64,000 nucleotides of DNA, taken from contig OY978525.1 in NCBI GenBank assembly GCA_963854835.1, forward strand, positions 1,507,501 to 1,571,500, given 5' to 3'. Positions 48,330 to 59,147 of the stretch are shown in pieces (the first letter of the stretch is position 1; every line of letters starts with the position of its first letter). The DNA is from Megamerina dolium (taxonomy: Eukaryota > Arthropoda > Insecta > Diptera > Megamerinidae). A program made the position numbers and the translations under genes. The notes beneath the pieces are model-generated. The model was not told where the DNA came from and made no database searches. It saw only the letters and a program-made list of their open reading frames with translations.

Positions 48330-49250
48330 AGTGGAACGCTTGCCCAACATGGATACATGACGATTCGCAAAAATAGTATACAGATGGATCCAAAACGCTT
48401 CAGGGTGTAGGAGCAGTAAAAGTGGGACCTAGAAAACACAAATCAATGATACTAAGTGCGGACACCACAATTTTCCATGCAGAGTTTTGTGCTATAATGG
48501 AAACAGTGGAAGTCTGATCCAAAAGAAGACTCCAAAGAGTAAAATTTAAAATACTCTCAGACAGTTAATCAGTCCTTAAAGCTCTTAAAAGCTACACATT
48601 CACATCAAAAGTCCTCACAGAGTGTAACAATGCACTCAACCAGCTGGTCATCCACAATCAGGTCTCTCTGATCTAGATGCCAGGACATGAAGGACACGAA
48701 GGTAATGAAAAGGCGGATCTTTATGCCAAAAAAGGGGCTGAAGGGCCATTTCTCGGTCCAACCCCGTTCTTTGGCTTCAATAAAAACAGCATAAAACAGG
48801 ATAACCAGAAATGGATCCAACATAAAATCAGAGAATATTGGAATAACACTGGCGGTTTCAATCACTGCAAAAAATTCCTGAGCTTTGATGACATAAGAGC
48901 AAACACCACTCTCTCCTTAAACAAAAAGAATCTTAGATTACTCTAAGGGAGCAGTAACGAGCCACTGCGTATGCAATAAACACTTATACAAAGGAGTATC
49001 CAACACAAGAGTCCATGGAGCACTTAATCATAACCTGTGATACACTAGGCTACAGGAGGCACAAAATCCTAGGTTCATACCTACTAGAAGATGAAGACCT
49101 TCAAATGCTCCCCTCGAAGGAGCTGGTTCGATTTCTCGATATATAAAATATACTAAATATCTAAATATAAAGGGGTGCACAATAGATAAGGTTGGTCGCA
49201 GTGCATAAAGGCCTTAGCCTAACCCGTACTACCATTACCATTACCATCCA
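48330..49250 (+). pseudogene. non-LTR retrotransposon tail: RNase H, finger, TACCAT tail
   Basis: The RNase H domain starts at YTDGSKTLQGVGAVKVGP (48371), then IFHAEFCAIM (Glu), a stop, and KILSDS-stop-SVLKALKSY (Asp). MPGHEGHEGNEKADLYAKKG (His, Asp; 48677) follows, then LSLNKKNLRLL with a stop. A degraded finger and C-terminus run to about 49145. The 3' UTR has 'ggttggtcgcagtgcataaa' and ends in a (TACCAT)n tail at 49230-49250, typical of this LINE group. Multiple stops make it an old copy. Confidence 0.82.
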
Positions 49251-49259
49251 TTACAAGTG

Positions 49260-51640
49260 ACCTATCATTCGTTTTGAGAGCAGTTATACAATTTCGCTAG
49301 TCATCTTTGTTTCTTGTCCGCTGCTCTGACCTTTGAATTCATTTTGGGTTGAGGAGTCTTTTGCTTTCGCTCGATATGGCCAATCAAATGCAGCCGATGA
49401 TAATGCACTTAACTCTGGCAACTCAGCTCGCCTCTAAATATTTTCTTAATGTAACGACAACTTTAAACTTCAACTAATGAATATTTCTTTATTTTTAAAA
49501 CGAGGTTACGTTTTTTTTTTTGTCCACCAATCGAAATGCCAATTACTCAGCCTATTCGAAAGTTTGTGCATATTAAGAAAGGCATTTTTGTTATTTTCTT
49601 GATTTAAAAAATCACGTACACATTTTGCGTGACTACGTGATAAATATATCACTTCTGTGATTTTCAGATGCTTTCAATTTTTGCAATGTGTCTATAGGAT
49701 TAATTAAGTAAGTTTCTAAAGGCCAGCTCTGAGCTGCGATGCCCCCACAATAGCAGCAAAAGTATGTCGCAAAAATTGTTTCGTACTAGTTTTTTTTTAG
49801 AAATTGCTAAAGTACTGGTAAAACAGAAATAAAAAATACATCACTGTAACCATGTATGTCATAGTTACGTATATAAAACGTAAGATTGTTTTGAAGGAGA
49901 ATACCATCGATTGGGAAGAAACATGTTGGCTGAGTGCTCGTCTTCGTCTGTCTATTTGGTATTACTTGGTTTTTCTTCATTCTATGTTGTTATGTATTGT
50001 TTTTTGTGCTTTCTTTTTTTTTTTCATTCACTTCTCCATTGCTACATCTGTTGCAAAATGAGAAAACGACGATGTACCCCCGGGAGGCAATATGACTGAC
50101 AATATGACGACACCCATTGAGAATTGCAAACAAGAAAAAATTGTGAAGATGAGCAGCAACAGCAGCAGCAGCAGAAGCAGCAATCACAAGTAATGATGTG
50201 AATGCATGTCAAGCTCTATGCAGACACGGGCATATAAGTAGTAGATGGATGGAGTGAGTGCACCCGTGAAGTCTGACTGGCGGTTGTTAGAAGACAGAAG
50301 ACATGAATGTTGCACGGATGTCCCTGACCCTAAGTGTGGTTGATGATGTTGAGAGTACAATGTAAATGATTATTGTAGTGACGCATATGTGCTGCTGCTG
50401 CTGCTGTTGCTGCTCCTTTTGCTTATTATTTGCAATATCCATTGTTTGACGATGAGAACATGCAATCGCTGATGCTTGCTATGAAATGTCTTTTCTTAAG
50501 AGGGTTTTCTATTGTCATTTTCTCACGACTTCTCCCATCTTCCGTGGTGTATTGTAATGGTATGTACATTGTAATGCAGCGCCATTTGCTGATATTGTAG
50601 TTAAGTCGTGTTATATAGTTGCATCTCATCAAAATGTATGAGCCGCCAGCAGTTGCAGTTGAAATGCCTTTTACCATTAACAGAGTAGGTATCCACTCAC
50701 ATATGTACAAGTATGATGCTTCTTGCATTCTATGTAAAATAGAGAAACGCCCTTCATAAAACATGAAAGGATTATATCGTATACATTGATACAATAATGC
50801 ACATGTGCATTGCTACATGCATATGTAGTGATCTTTGAATTCTTATGTAAATACTCGCGCGTATGTTTTGTACTAAAATAATTGAATTTCATAGTTCGCT
50901 AATGATAGTACGTAGCACGAGTAGATGCAGCTTTCCATAATGTCTGATTGCTCTGCAAGGTAATTAGAAATATTTTTATTTTATCAACAACCAAAATAGT
51001 GAAATATATACAGAAACAGCAGAAAAAACATTCTTATTCAGGTAGTCGTTGACGTTCCCGACAATGTTTTGTATTACCCAAAGTAATCGCACGCGATTTT
51101 TACGCATTTATTATGAATATACGTTAAGATGGGTTGATGAGTTGAAAAGTTTTCAATGTCCACCCCTTAATTTAAATCGACAGTTGCTAAACGTCCAAAC
51201 GTTTATTCTTTATCATAACTTCGACATTTGATGGCCAATTTGCAGTTACATTCAGTTGAATAGGTCTCAATGAGCACTATATTTGCTTCTCAGACGTCAT
51301 TGACCTCCAAGGTCGGATGTGTTTAACATACCCAGTAATCTAGAGTTGCACCACCCTAATGTGAATTGCTTGCTTATGGAATTGAAGCTTTTAGAAATTG
51401 TTGCAATTTTTGCCGCTGAAGTGTCCTAATGAATTCATAAACAAGAGTAACAACTACGCCTCGAAAGGTATTGAGGACTTAGCCTACTTAACGATGTTCA
51501 CAAGGAGTCATAAGTTAGTTTTGGGTGTACAAATAAATTTTGTGTGACAACTAATAACACTCCATGATAATTCGCAAGACTGTGTTTTGATATGTTTGGA
51601 GATTGCCCCATTGGGAGTCATTGACTAGAGGTACACACTA
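49260..51640. other. non-coding stretch
   Basis: No gene is supported. (CAG)n lies at about 50157-50177 and (TGC)n at about 50391-50412. A T-run lies at about 49510 and again near 50017. Confidence 0.45.
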
Positions 51641-51797
51641 GTGATGAGTGATTTTTCATTATCGGTGATTTAATCGCCGTGATTGAAGTAGTGTGTTCTA
51701 CTGCTAGTCAATAATTATAGTGATTGGTGATTTTTTTTACTAATATGATATTCCGCTGTTAGTGGTCCGAATCGCTATAATGATTTCTACTGTTAGT

Positions 51798-51806
51798 TAA
51801 CAGTAA
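51798..51806. repeat. 9-bp target-site duplication, left copy
   Basis: The sequence taacagtaa is repeated at 52269-52277, immediately after the element. Confidence 0.8.
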
Positions 51807-52268
51807 TAGACTAGACAGACGGCAACTTTAATCCGGATTAACGAGTTAATTCCAATTAACTTGGGCATTAACTTAACATCTGTTTTCTATTGTGAATTTT
51901 TTCTCGATGCAACTTACAAAACAATAGGTGTGTTCGCTAACAAAAAACTTTCAACAATTGTTAACAATTTCGATAGGAAAAGCATTGGCAAACAAATAAA
52001 ACCAGCTGTCAATTGCGTACTCTGGATGTCAATTTACAAGCTTATGATAGTTTTCAGTTCGCGTACTTCTTCTATATATTCTCATATCGAGAGTGACAGA
52101 TGACAGACATTGTAATGTAAGTAAGGAATAGTAATGTAAGTGAGCAAACCTAATAAAACAGCAATCAGCTGTTTACTTAATCCGCAATATTGCCGTCTGT
52201 CGAGTTAATATGTTATTCGGATTAAGTGTACCGTTAATCCGGATTAAGGTTGCCGTCTGTCCAGGCTA
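51807..52268. mobile_element. 462-bp non-autonomous DNA transposon with about 35-bp TIRs
   Basis: The left end starts TAGACTAGACAGACGGCAAC and the reversed right end starts TAGCCTGGACAGACGGCAAC. Both continue through TTAATCCGGATTAAC, giving 35 bp with three mismatches. The palindrome TTAATCCGGATTAA occurs inside each end. An extra internal copy of 'cagacggcaa' is seen near 52190. There is no coding sequence beyond an incidental 80-codon frame. A 9-bp duplication flanks it. The superfamily is not assigned; 8-9-bp duplications fit hAT- or Mutator-like elements. Confidence 0.85.
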
Positions 52269-52610
52269 TAACAGTAATTAGTGATTTTTGTACTAAAATG
52301 ATATTTCGCTGTTAGTTGTCAGAGTCGCTATAGGGATTTCTACTGCTAGTTAACAGTAACAGTGATTAGTAATTTTTGTACTAAAATGTTATTTCGCTGT
52401 TAGTGTTGAGAATCGCTACAGTGATTTCTACTACTATTCATTAATGATTAGAGATATTTGTACTAATATTATATTTTGCTATTAGTAAACAGAAGTAGCG
52501 AATACAAATTTTTTCCTAACATTGTACAAGTGGTGATTTTTCTTCTACTACCATGATATTTCGTTGTGAATACAAATCGTGAGAGATCTAATAGCACTTT
52601 TCATTAATAC

Positions 52611-53046
52611 AGGGTGATTTTTTTGGCAACTTTCTTTTTGACAACACTTTTTTTGGCAGCTCAGCTGTTTTCGTGTAACATCTTACTGTCAAACATGTTC
52701 AGTTTTGGTTTATAATTTAACCATGAATCGACTCACAAACGAACAACGCTTCCAGATTATTGAAATGCATTAATCATGCTCGATTAAGAAGTGCATCGTG
52801 CACTTCTTCCATTCAGCGACAAAGCTCATTTCTGTTTGAATGGATACGAGAAAAAGCAAAATTGCTGTATTTGGTGTGAAGAGCTGCCAGAAGTATTGCA
52901 AGAACTGCCAACGGATCCCGAAAAATGCACTGTTTAGTGTGGATTGTGGGCCGGTGGGATCATTGGACCGTACTTTTCCAAAGACGACGAAGGCAGGAAC
53001 GTTACTGTGAATGGCGAAAGCTACGGTGCGATGATTACAAATTTTT
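52611..53046 (+). mobile_element. DD41D (rosa-type) mariner copy D, 3'-truncated
   Basis: TA at 52609-52610 precedes CAGGGTGATTTTTTTGGCAAC. The leader and MNRLTNEQRFQIIE are followed by the same kind of internal jump as copy A (to KCIVH and a DKAHF block). It then continues through EKCTV, GPYFSKDDEGRNVTVNGE to MITNF and ends abruptly at about 53046, with no right terminus. It lies just downstream of the 3' end of the - strand gene. Confidence 0.82.
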
Positions 53047-53104
53047 GACAAATGTTAGACATTCGTAGCATATTTCGCAGCGTTGCCTGTTTCAATTCTT
53101 ACAC

Positions 53105-53110
53105 TTTATT
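53105..53110 (-). promoter_or_regulatory. AATAAA polyadenylation signal of the - strand gene
   Basis: AATAAA on the - strand lies 85 nt after the TGA of the exon ending at 53195. Confidence 0.5.
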
Positions 53111-53194
53111 TACCTGTAACGTAAAAAAAAAATCGAAGAAAAGTAGTTTGAAAAGCATCAAGTCGCTCAATCTTGAGGGTCGTTACACAAATCG

Positions 53195-53561
53195 TCAGAA
53201 ATGAAACATTGACATAATTCTTACACATTCTTCGAAAAGTCTATCGATGTTTATATAGTTTGACTGCGTATTGTCTGCTTCTGTTTGTTGTACAAATTTC
53301 AAAATGACATATGAAGGAATGTCATTTACAAAAATTAACTGTCCATTGGATGATGCCACGTTGTACGTGTGTAATTTTTTATAAATTCGTAACTTCTTAT
53401 TTTTTTTTACATGAATCATTTCGGTTTGTACCAATTTACATCTTACAATGCCATTACAATTCAAAAGTCCCAGCTCTTGACAATATTCGTATTTTCGATA
53501 TTGCAGTGTGCTTATCTCTTTTGTGCATTTGTCACTCTGTTGCTGTTCCTTGAATTGTTGT
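53195..53561 (-). CDS. unrecognised protein, terminal exon (residues 31-151)
   Basis: It begins after a strong acceptor (a pyrimidine run with ctgcag at 53567-53562). It encodes 121 residues plus TGA at 53197-53195. The open frame has no ATG near its start and only makes sense as a spliced exon. Its first base completes an AG|A Arg codon with exon 1. The sequence starts QQFKEQQQSDKCTKEISTL, has YRKYEYCQELGLLNCNGIVR, a basic KKNKKLRIYKKLH stretch, and a C-terminus FEECVRIMSMFHF. It has five Cys, no membrane segment, no low complexity beyond the Gln-rich start, and no transposon motif. The fold and function are unknown; a lineage-specific gene is possible. Confidence 0.55.
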
Positions 53562-53567
53562 CTGCAG

Positions 53568-55262
53568 GAAAAAAAAAATAAAACAGAAAAACAAGTGTTC
53601 TTATGAAACGCGCAAAGGTGCTCACAGCATTATATGTACATTTTATAAAATATTTTACATGCACTTTATTCTTTTACACCATGCAGATATGGGTAAAGCA
53701 ACTCCATCGCTCAAAGTATTTCTTATTTCTTATCGCTTCATATGTATCTCTAAGTATACATATGTTATTATTATTACCGTTGCTTTACTGCAACGGATAC
53801 TGTTACCATTTCGCGTATGCTGTTGACGTGTGCGCATATAAAATGAAACAAATTGCTCTCGTACACGCAAGTGAAAGCACTTCCCCATTGGCACACCGTA
53901 TAACGATATGTCAACGCGTTATGTTACATTACATGCATATATACGAATGTACGTAAGTATAACAGCATTCAAGCACATTCACATTATGGATACCTGTGCT
54001 CAGCGTATACCGGTGTGTATGCAGCATATCTGCTTGCTGCTGCCTCTGTTGCATTATATCCTCCGGAGGAACCAAATTGGAATCCATCCATCTTGTAAAA
54101 GCGTACAAGCAAAATGCAACATAACATCATGCACCAAGGGAGGCAGGCTGTCAGACCATACGTTTCGCATAGAAGTACTACTCGTACTAATGCACTTATG
54201 TAGTACGTTGCGCGTCCTGTAAAATGGGCAACCGGATGCGACTGCGAATATGGTTCGTCGACCCGTTCGTAATTTTATTTTATTTTTTCTTTTTTCAAAT
54301 ATCTACATGTCGAAAATACGAGTATATGTACAAGGACGATTTGTTTTTACGTCCGTGTTTACACTTGAATGGGAATATATGTTATGTAGTAGCGGAAGTA
54401 GATATTGTAATAACAGAGAAAGAAGTATGTAAAAGTAATGTAGCAATACTCTGCCAGCTTGTTGTATTCACCTGTCAACATTTCAACTATTCTAAATAAC
54501 ATATAATTTTTTGTTTAAACAACAAACAAGAGGACCAACAATAACCAACGAGTATACAAAATCAACAAGAGTCTCCATTGAAAAGAGGATAACAATTACG
54601 TATATATTTTGCCTGTAATATAAATTGCATCAATATTTGCGCTATGTTGGTACCGACTGTTTACAAGATATTTTGTATGCCATTCCTGTTGCAACATAAA
54701 AATTAATAAAATTTGATGGTAGCAATGGCGATAGCATTCGTGTTGTATGTATATCGTATCGTACATCAAATCGACATGCTCTCTTTTTGCGCTGCACTTT
54801 AGCGTTATCGAAATACCGGAACAACCACCATTGGTATCGGTAGTGAAACTTTTAATGAGATCCTTTTTTATTGAGCCCTTTTTTTTTGTGCATCAATCAA
54901 ATGCAGTTGTGTCCAGTAATGATGGCATCGATCCTTGCAATACGATATACGAATATGGCTGCGAGTATGACAAACAGACAAATTGGGTATTCGTATATTC
55001 TACGATATACGATTAAACTCATAGCTGCACATGTGAATATATCCACATAGAAATAAATAAACAATAAATATGCGTATGATGCGTATCCATGGATATGAAC
55101 ATATTGCAGCAGATGCTGCCAAAGTAACAAGCATGACAAACTCTATATTTTATGTGTGCAAACATATGAGTATTATGTTCGAATATACATAATATGGACG
55201 CATAGATTTTAAGAATGTGTTTTTTTTTTTTGTTTTTTTGGTATGTAAGTACAATGTAAGTA
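53568..55262. other. intron of the - strand gene
   Basis: AT-rich with ATAC/CGTAC tracts. Open frames on the + strand (53603-54499, 54747-55016) show no domain and are treated as chance. Confidence 0.45.
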
Positions 55263-55268
55263 ACTGAC

Positions 55269-55357
55269 CTTTGACACTTTACAACAAACATATTTGGTTT
55301 GTGAGCATGCTTTTGTTGTCGCTGTATTTTCTGTATTGCATCAATGAAGTATACCAT
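55269..55357 (-). CDS. unrecognised protein, first exon (residues 1-30)
   Basis: The start ATG at 55357-55355 sits in CAAAATGG, close to the ideal fly start context, with an in-frame TAA 9 nt upstream. It encodes MVYFIDAIQKIQRQQKHAHK followed by PNMFVVKCQ plus two bases. It ends at AG|GTCAGT, an acceptable donor with an uncommon C at position +3. The phase-2 exit matches the 53561 acceptor. The intron is 1707 nt. The Gln/Lys-rich composition continues smoothly into exon 2. The alternative, reading through to 55019, gives a low-complexity AT-driven tail. Confidence 0.55.
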
Positions 55358-55502
55358 TTTGATTTATTTTTGCAATTAGGTTGAATATTTCTTTTCAACA
55401 GATTTCACGAGAAGCTTCCCCACGAACTTGCATTCTTTGAATTTTATGACAATTCCAATTTTGTCGGGGTTACCCTCAAGAGGTGAAAATAAGAGGGAAG
55501 TA

Positions 55503-55582
55503 TAGGTTAGATTAGGTTATGTGGCTGCCCTCTCTCTGAGAGGACACACTTAGGCCAGAAATGCCCATTGTGACACCATCGA
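55503..55582 (-). mobile_element. retroelement 3' end fragment with TTAGG-like tail
   Basis: It has the same UTR as 10791-10881 and the end of 17601-18274 ('ggttagattaggttatgtgg', 'gagaggacacacttaggcc'), on the - strand. It abuts the SINE fragment at 55584. Confidence 0.65.
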
Positions 55583-55583
55583 G

Positions 55584-55862
55584 CTTCTCTTCCAATACTG
55601 TTGTGCGTGTTAAATTTGAACAGCATTGAAAGGGACCTACTTATATTAGCCGGTTCCGAACGGCAGAACTCTTGTGACATCACTTTAACTTAGTTTTGTC
55701 AAAGAACTCTTTTAATAAGCATTTTTAGCATACTGTTACTGCCGGAAAAATTGCCATTTCTTGCCGGCAGGTGGGTACCGTTCGGAAGAAAAATCTTTTC
55801 GATATTACATTTTGTTAGGATTGAACCCACGACCTACAAATCAGAAGGCCAACGCACTAAAA
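55584..55862 (-). mobile_element. tRNA-derived SINE, copy 4 (both ends trimmed)
   Basis: In reverse it reads from just inside the tRNA-like head ('gcgttggccttctgatttg', then the B box) through the common body ('cggtacccacctgccgg', 'gttctgccgttcggaacc'). The A box and the 3' A/T tail are missing. It lies between a retroelement tail and family B units. Confidence 0.78.
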
Positions 55863-56745
55863 AATTAATTGAGGTCGGTCATACACTATACCACTCTAGG
55901 GGGATTCTTGGGCAATTAGGGAAAAGATTTCCTACATAAGAGGAAGTATACTTGGGGAAATATTTGTGAAGAAAAAAATAATTGAGGTCGGTCATACACT
56001 GTATCACTTTAGGGGCGATTCTTGGGCAATTATGGGGTTATTTGTTGATTTTTAGGTGTTTTGAAAGCCTCTCTGAGGAGGACAGATACAGAGTAAATAT
56101 GTTGAGGAGAAGAGCTGGGTAGGAAAAATGGAAAAAGTTAGCTTATATATTTAACCCTTCTATGTAAATGCTAGGTACGCTGGGGGCAGAAATGTTAAAA
56201 ATTCTAATTTTGTAAAGCATACTCCTAGGAGATAGAGATAGAGCGTAAATTTGTTCGGAAGAATTGGTGGCGTTAAGTAGTTAATTCGCGTCGGTCACAT
56301 GCCCTAAATTTTCTGTGATATCTGGTCAACAATATTTTCGATTTTTAGGTATTTTTCTGGACATTTTGTTGGCGAATCCTCATAAAGGGCGAAGATAGGG
56401 GTAGGTACAATATTATGTGTTAAAAAGAATCTTGGATAGAAAAAATTATTAGGAGCCCAGTCATATATTTTGCTACTCTAGCGATGATTCCTGGACAGCG
56501 CCAGGAATATTTATCGAATCTCAAGTGTTTTTACGTACTTTTTGTGGGCGATCCACAAAAAGTACGTAAAAACACTTGAAAAAAGTAAAAGTGGGGTTGG
56601 AATAATAAGTACATGTTACTCTGCTCTAGAGCCTTTCTGGGAGCAGTGGGAGCGAATTTTAGCAAAACCTCGATATTTCTATATGTTAAAAAAAGATGCT
56701 GAGGAAAAAAATGGGAGCCAGTCATACTTTTCACACAATTTTTTT
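55863..56745 (+). repeat. family B tandem array (longest)
   Basis: About five units are present, with 'ttgaggtcggtcatacac' near 55871 and 55983 and diverged forms near 56138, 56288, 56452 and 56712. Each is linked to 'ctctagggggattcttgggc'-like and 'gtgaagatagggagtaaatatgtt'-like blocks. Spacing is about 110-170 bp. A related unit also lies at 55440-55500. Confidence 0.7.
56521..56579. repeat. perfect 27-bp inverted repeat with 5-base loop
   Basis: Positions 56521-56547 (starting TCAAGTGTTTTTACGTACTT) are exactly reverse-complementary to 56553-56579, with loop GCGAT. It lies inside the family B array and has no counterpart in neighbouring units. Confidence 0.95.
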
Positions 56746-57521
56746 GCCATTTCTGTATATTTTAATGAATATTCCAAATTTCATAATTTTTGTGAAATTA
56801 GAAACGAAATGCAACTTAATTTGAACCAACACTTGATTCTAATTCAATAATACCAAATTCATTTTAAGTGTATATTCGAGGATCATTTGGGTTATAGCAA
56901 GCCACTTGTATAGAACATTTTCTCTTCCCATTACTCAAAAGAAATTTTATGTTATCCGAACTGAGCTGTCATCGTTGCAGTCGAAATACTTTTGTGGCTG
57001 TGTTGAAAATCGTTGCATACAATTTGTTTTACTTTAAGCAAATGTTATCATTGCTACAATAGGTCACGTTGGTCTCTGTCGGCATTTTCTCATCGAATCG
57101 ATTAATTTTTGTCATTATGGAGCATGCAAATGGATTTACCAACCAAAGAGGCAGAGTAATCTGATAAAATCAACTATCATTTCTTACTTGAAATGAAAAC
57201 AAACAAACAAAAGTAGCACGGAAAGAAGCCACAACAAAAAGTATAAACGCCTACCACCTTCATATGTATTCTATATGATCATCAGCAATGGGACAAATGA
57301 ATATGCGAACGCATAAATGAAAAGAAATTAAAGAATGAATGAAATTATGCGAAATTCGAGCACTTAACTCGTTTATTTATCGCCATTTCAAAGCGATGAA
57401 ACGTAATACGACACTGAGCGATGCGTATAAATTTCACGCGTTGAAAAGGAAACGCCATGAAACGGAAATCGTACAGCACACATTCACACAACGATGCACA
57501 ACATAACATTTGCTCATAAAT

Positions 57522-57554
<33 letters not shown>

Positions 57555-58329
57555 GCCACACAGACACATACACATACATGTAGTACTAACAACACTGTGT
57601 GACAGGATATATGCATAACACCGTAACTGTGTTGTTGCCACTGACAGCGACAAATTGAAGTTTTAAAAGGGTATCAGCAGAGTATCAGTTTATTCACTTA
57701 TTTTATTAATTCCAAATATATCGCGTATCAGCAATTTCAGCATTGGCAACGACAGCAGCAACAGTATCTGCTACATACTCGTACACATTGTAATACATTA
57801 CAATACAATTTTTATTTACATAGCGTCCCATCCACCAACCTAAAATACCATCACACTCCATCACACCCAATCCAACAACAGCAACAACAAGCAACCGCAA
57901 CGCAGCAGTCAACGAATGCGTCTTTCGGTCGCATTGATGCTGCTGCTGCTGTTGCTGCTGCTGCTCATTCACTTGTTTGCCCAATTTGTTTAGTTAGTGA
58001 GACACAACAGAGGCTGCATACAATGTATTGTGTGCACATACAGACATACTCACGAGTACAATACTCGCAGGAATATTTGATTTTCGAACAGGTTCGGTTC
58101 TTGAATATTTATAACTTGCTTGTGCAAAGAGCTTAGAGGGCGCGACGAATGAATAAGTAAATATTTATTTGCCTTATTTGAATAGGAATTAAATTACAGA
58201 CAGATAGACATGGCTAAATTGATTCTGATCATGATTCTGATCAATAATATATATACTTTTGCATATATGGCACTTCGCCTTATACATATTTGTGACGTAT
58301 GTTCGTATAATCGATAACTGTCTAAAAGA
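56746..58329. other. non-coding stretch
   Basis: No gene is seen. (CA)n lies at 57522-57549 and (TGC)n at about 57938-57964. The frames crossing these runs are repeat artefacts. Confidence 0.5.
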
Positions 58330-58990
58330 TAGAGCTAACAAACAACTTCGAAAAAGGACTCCATGAAATCTGTATGAAATCTTCCATACAAAAGTATCCC
58401 TTTGAAATCATAATTTCATATATTTTGGTCGGAAATATAACTCCACTAAACTCAAACTTTCTGTATATAATAATTTCTCAAAATTACCCAATGATATTTG
58501 AACGAATGCTACGTCGATCCTTCATACAATAGTATGCTTTTAAAGTGAGTTTTTAAATATTACTCACGGCAATATAACTCCATGAAGCCAAAACTCGCTA
58601 CACACGATTATTTTTACAAACTAACAAAATATTTCAAAAAAGGGGCATAATCCAATGAAATCCCCGCAGAACTACCATACAAATGAGTGTTTCGAAAGCA
58701 GATTTTTCGGTATTTCGTGGGGAAATCAAACTGCATTAAGCTGAAACTTGCTGCATGTGAATATTTTTGCGAACTACCCAAATGAGTTTGAAAAAAAACC
58801 TAGTCGAATGAAATTTACACCGACCTTCCATACAAAAGTATGATGTCAAATGCATTTTTTCAAATTTCTGCACATTTATTTATTGAAAAATTCATAATAT
58901 GAGATTATTTTTCACTAAGAAGCGGATGATTATGTGCCACAGCCATCTGTCATACAAAAATATGTTTTCGAACATAGATTTCAAACTTTG
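58330..58990 (+). repeat. family A tandem array A5
   Basis: About five units are present, with 'ttccatacaaaagtat'-type cores near 58382, 58523, 58673, 58826 and 58948. They carry companion 'actccactaaactcaaactttc' and 'gaatgaaat' blocks. Spacing is 125-153 bp. Confidence 0.75.
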
Positions 58991-59115
58991 CGTAAGTGAT
59001 GGTGTCGTAATTTAGCTGATGTTCATTAAAATGCAGAGAAATTGCTGCTCCAACAATATGAGTTTTGTGAATAAAATAAAATCGGCCCTGAATACGGTAA
59101 TATAACACAAGTAAT

Positions 59116-59147
<32 letters not shown>

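Larger units (their letters stand above)
51641..52515. repeat. 88-bp tandem repeat, about 4 units, split by a transposon
   Basis: Units begin near 51700, 51789, 52342 and 52430 with 'actgctagttaacag'-like text. They contain 'gatttttgtactaaaatgatatttcgctgttagt' blocks and 'gaatcgctataatgatttct' blocks. The spacing is 88-89 bp once the 462-bp insertion is removed from the second unit. Confidence 0.85.

Noticed and set aside
53603..54499. + strand ORFs of 91-117 codons
   Set aside because: AT-driven, hydrophobic/low-complexity, no start context or domain; they overlap the intron of the - strand gene.
57345..57653. 102-codon ORF with Cys/Val repeats
   Set aside because: It crosses a (CA)n microsatellite that creates the repeated CV residues.
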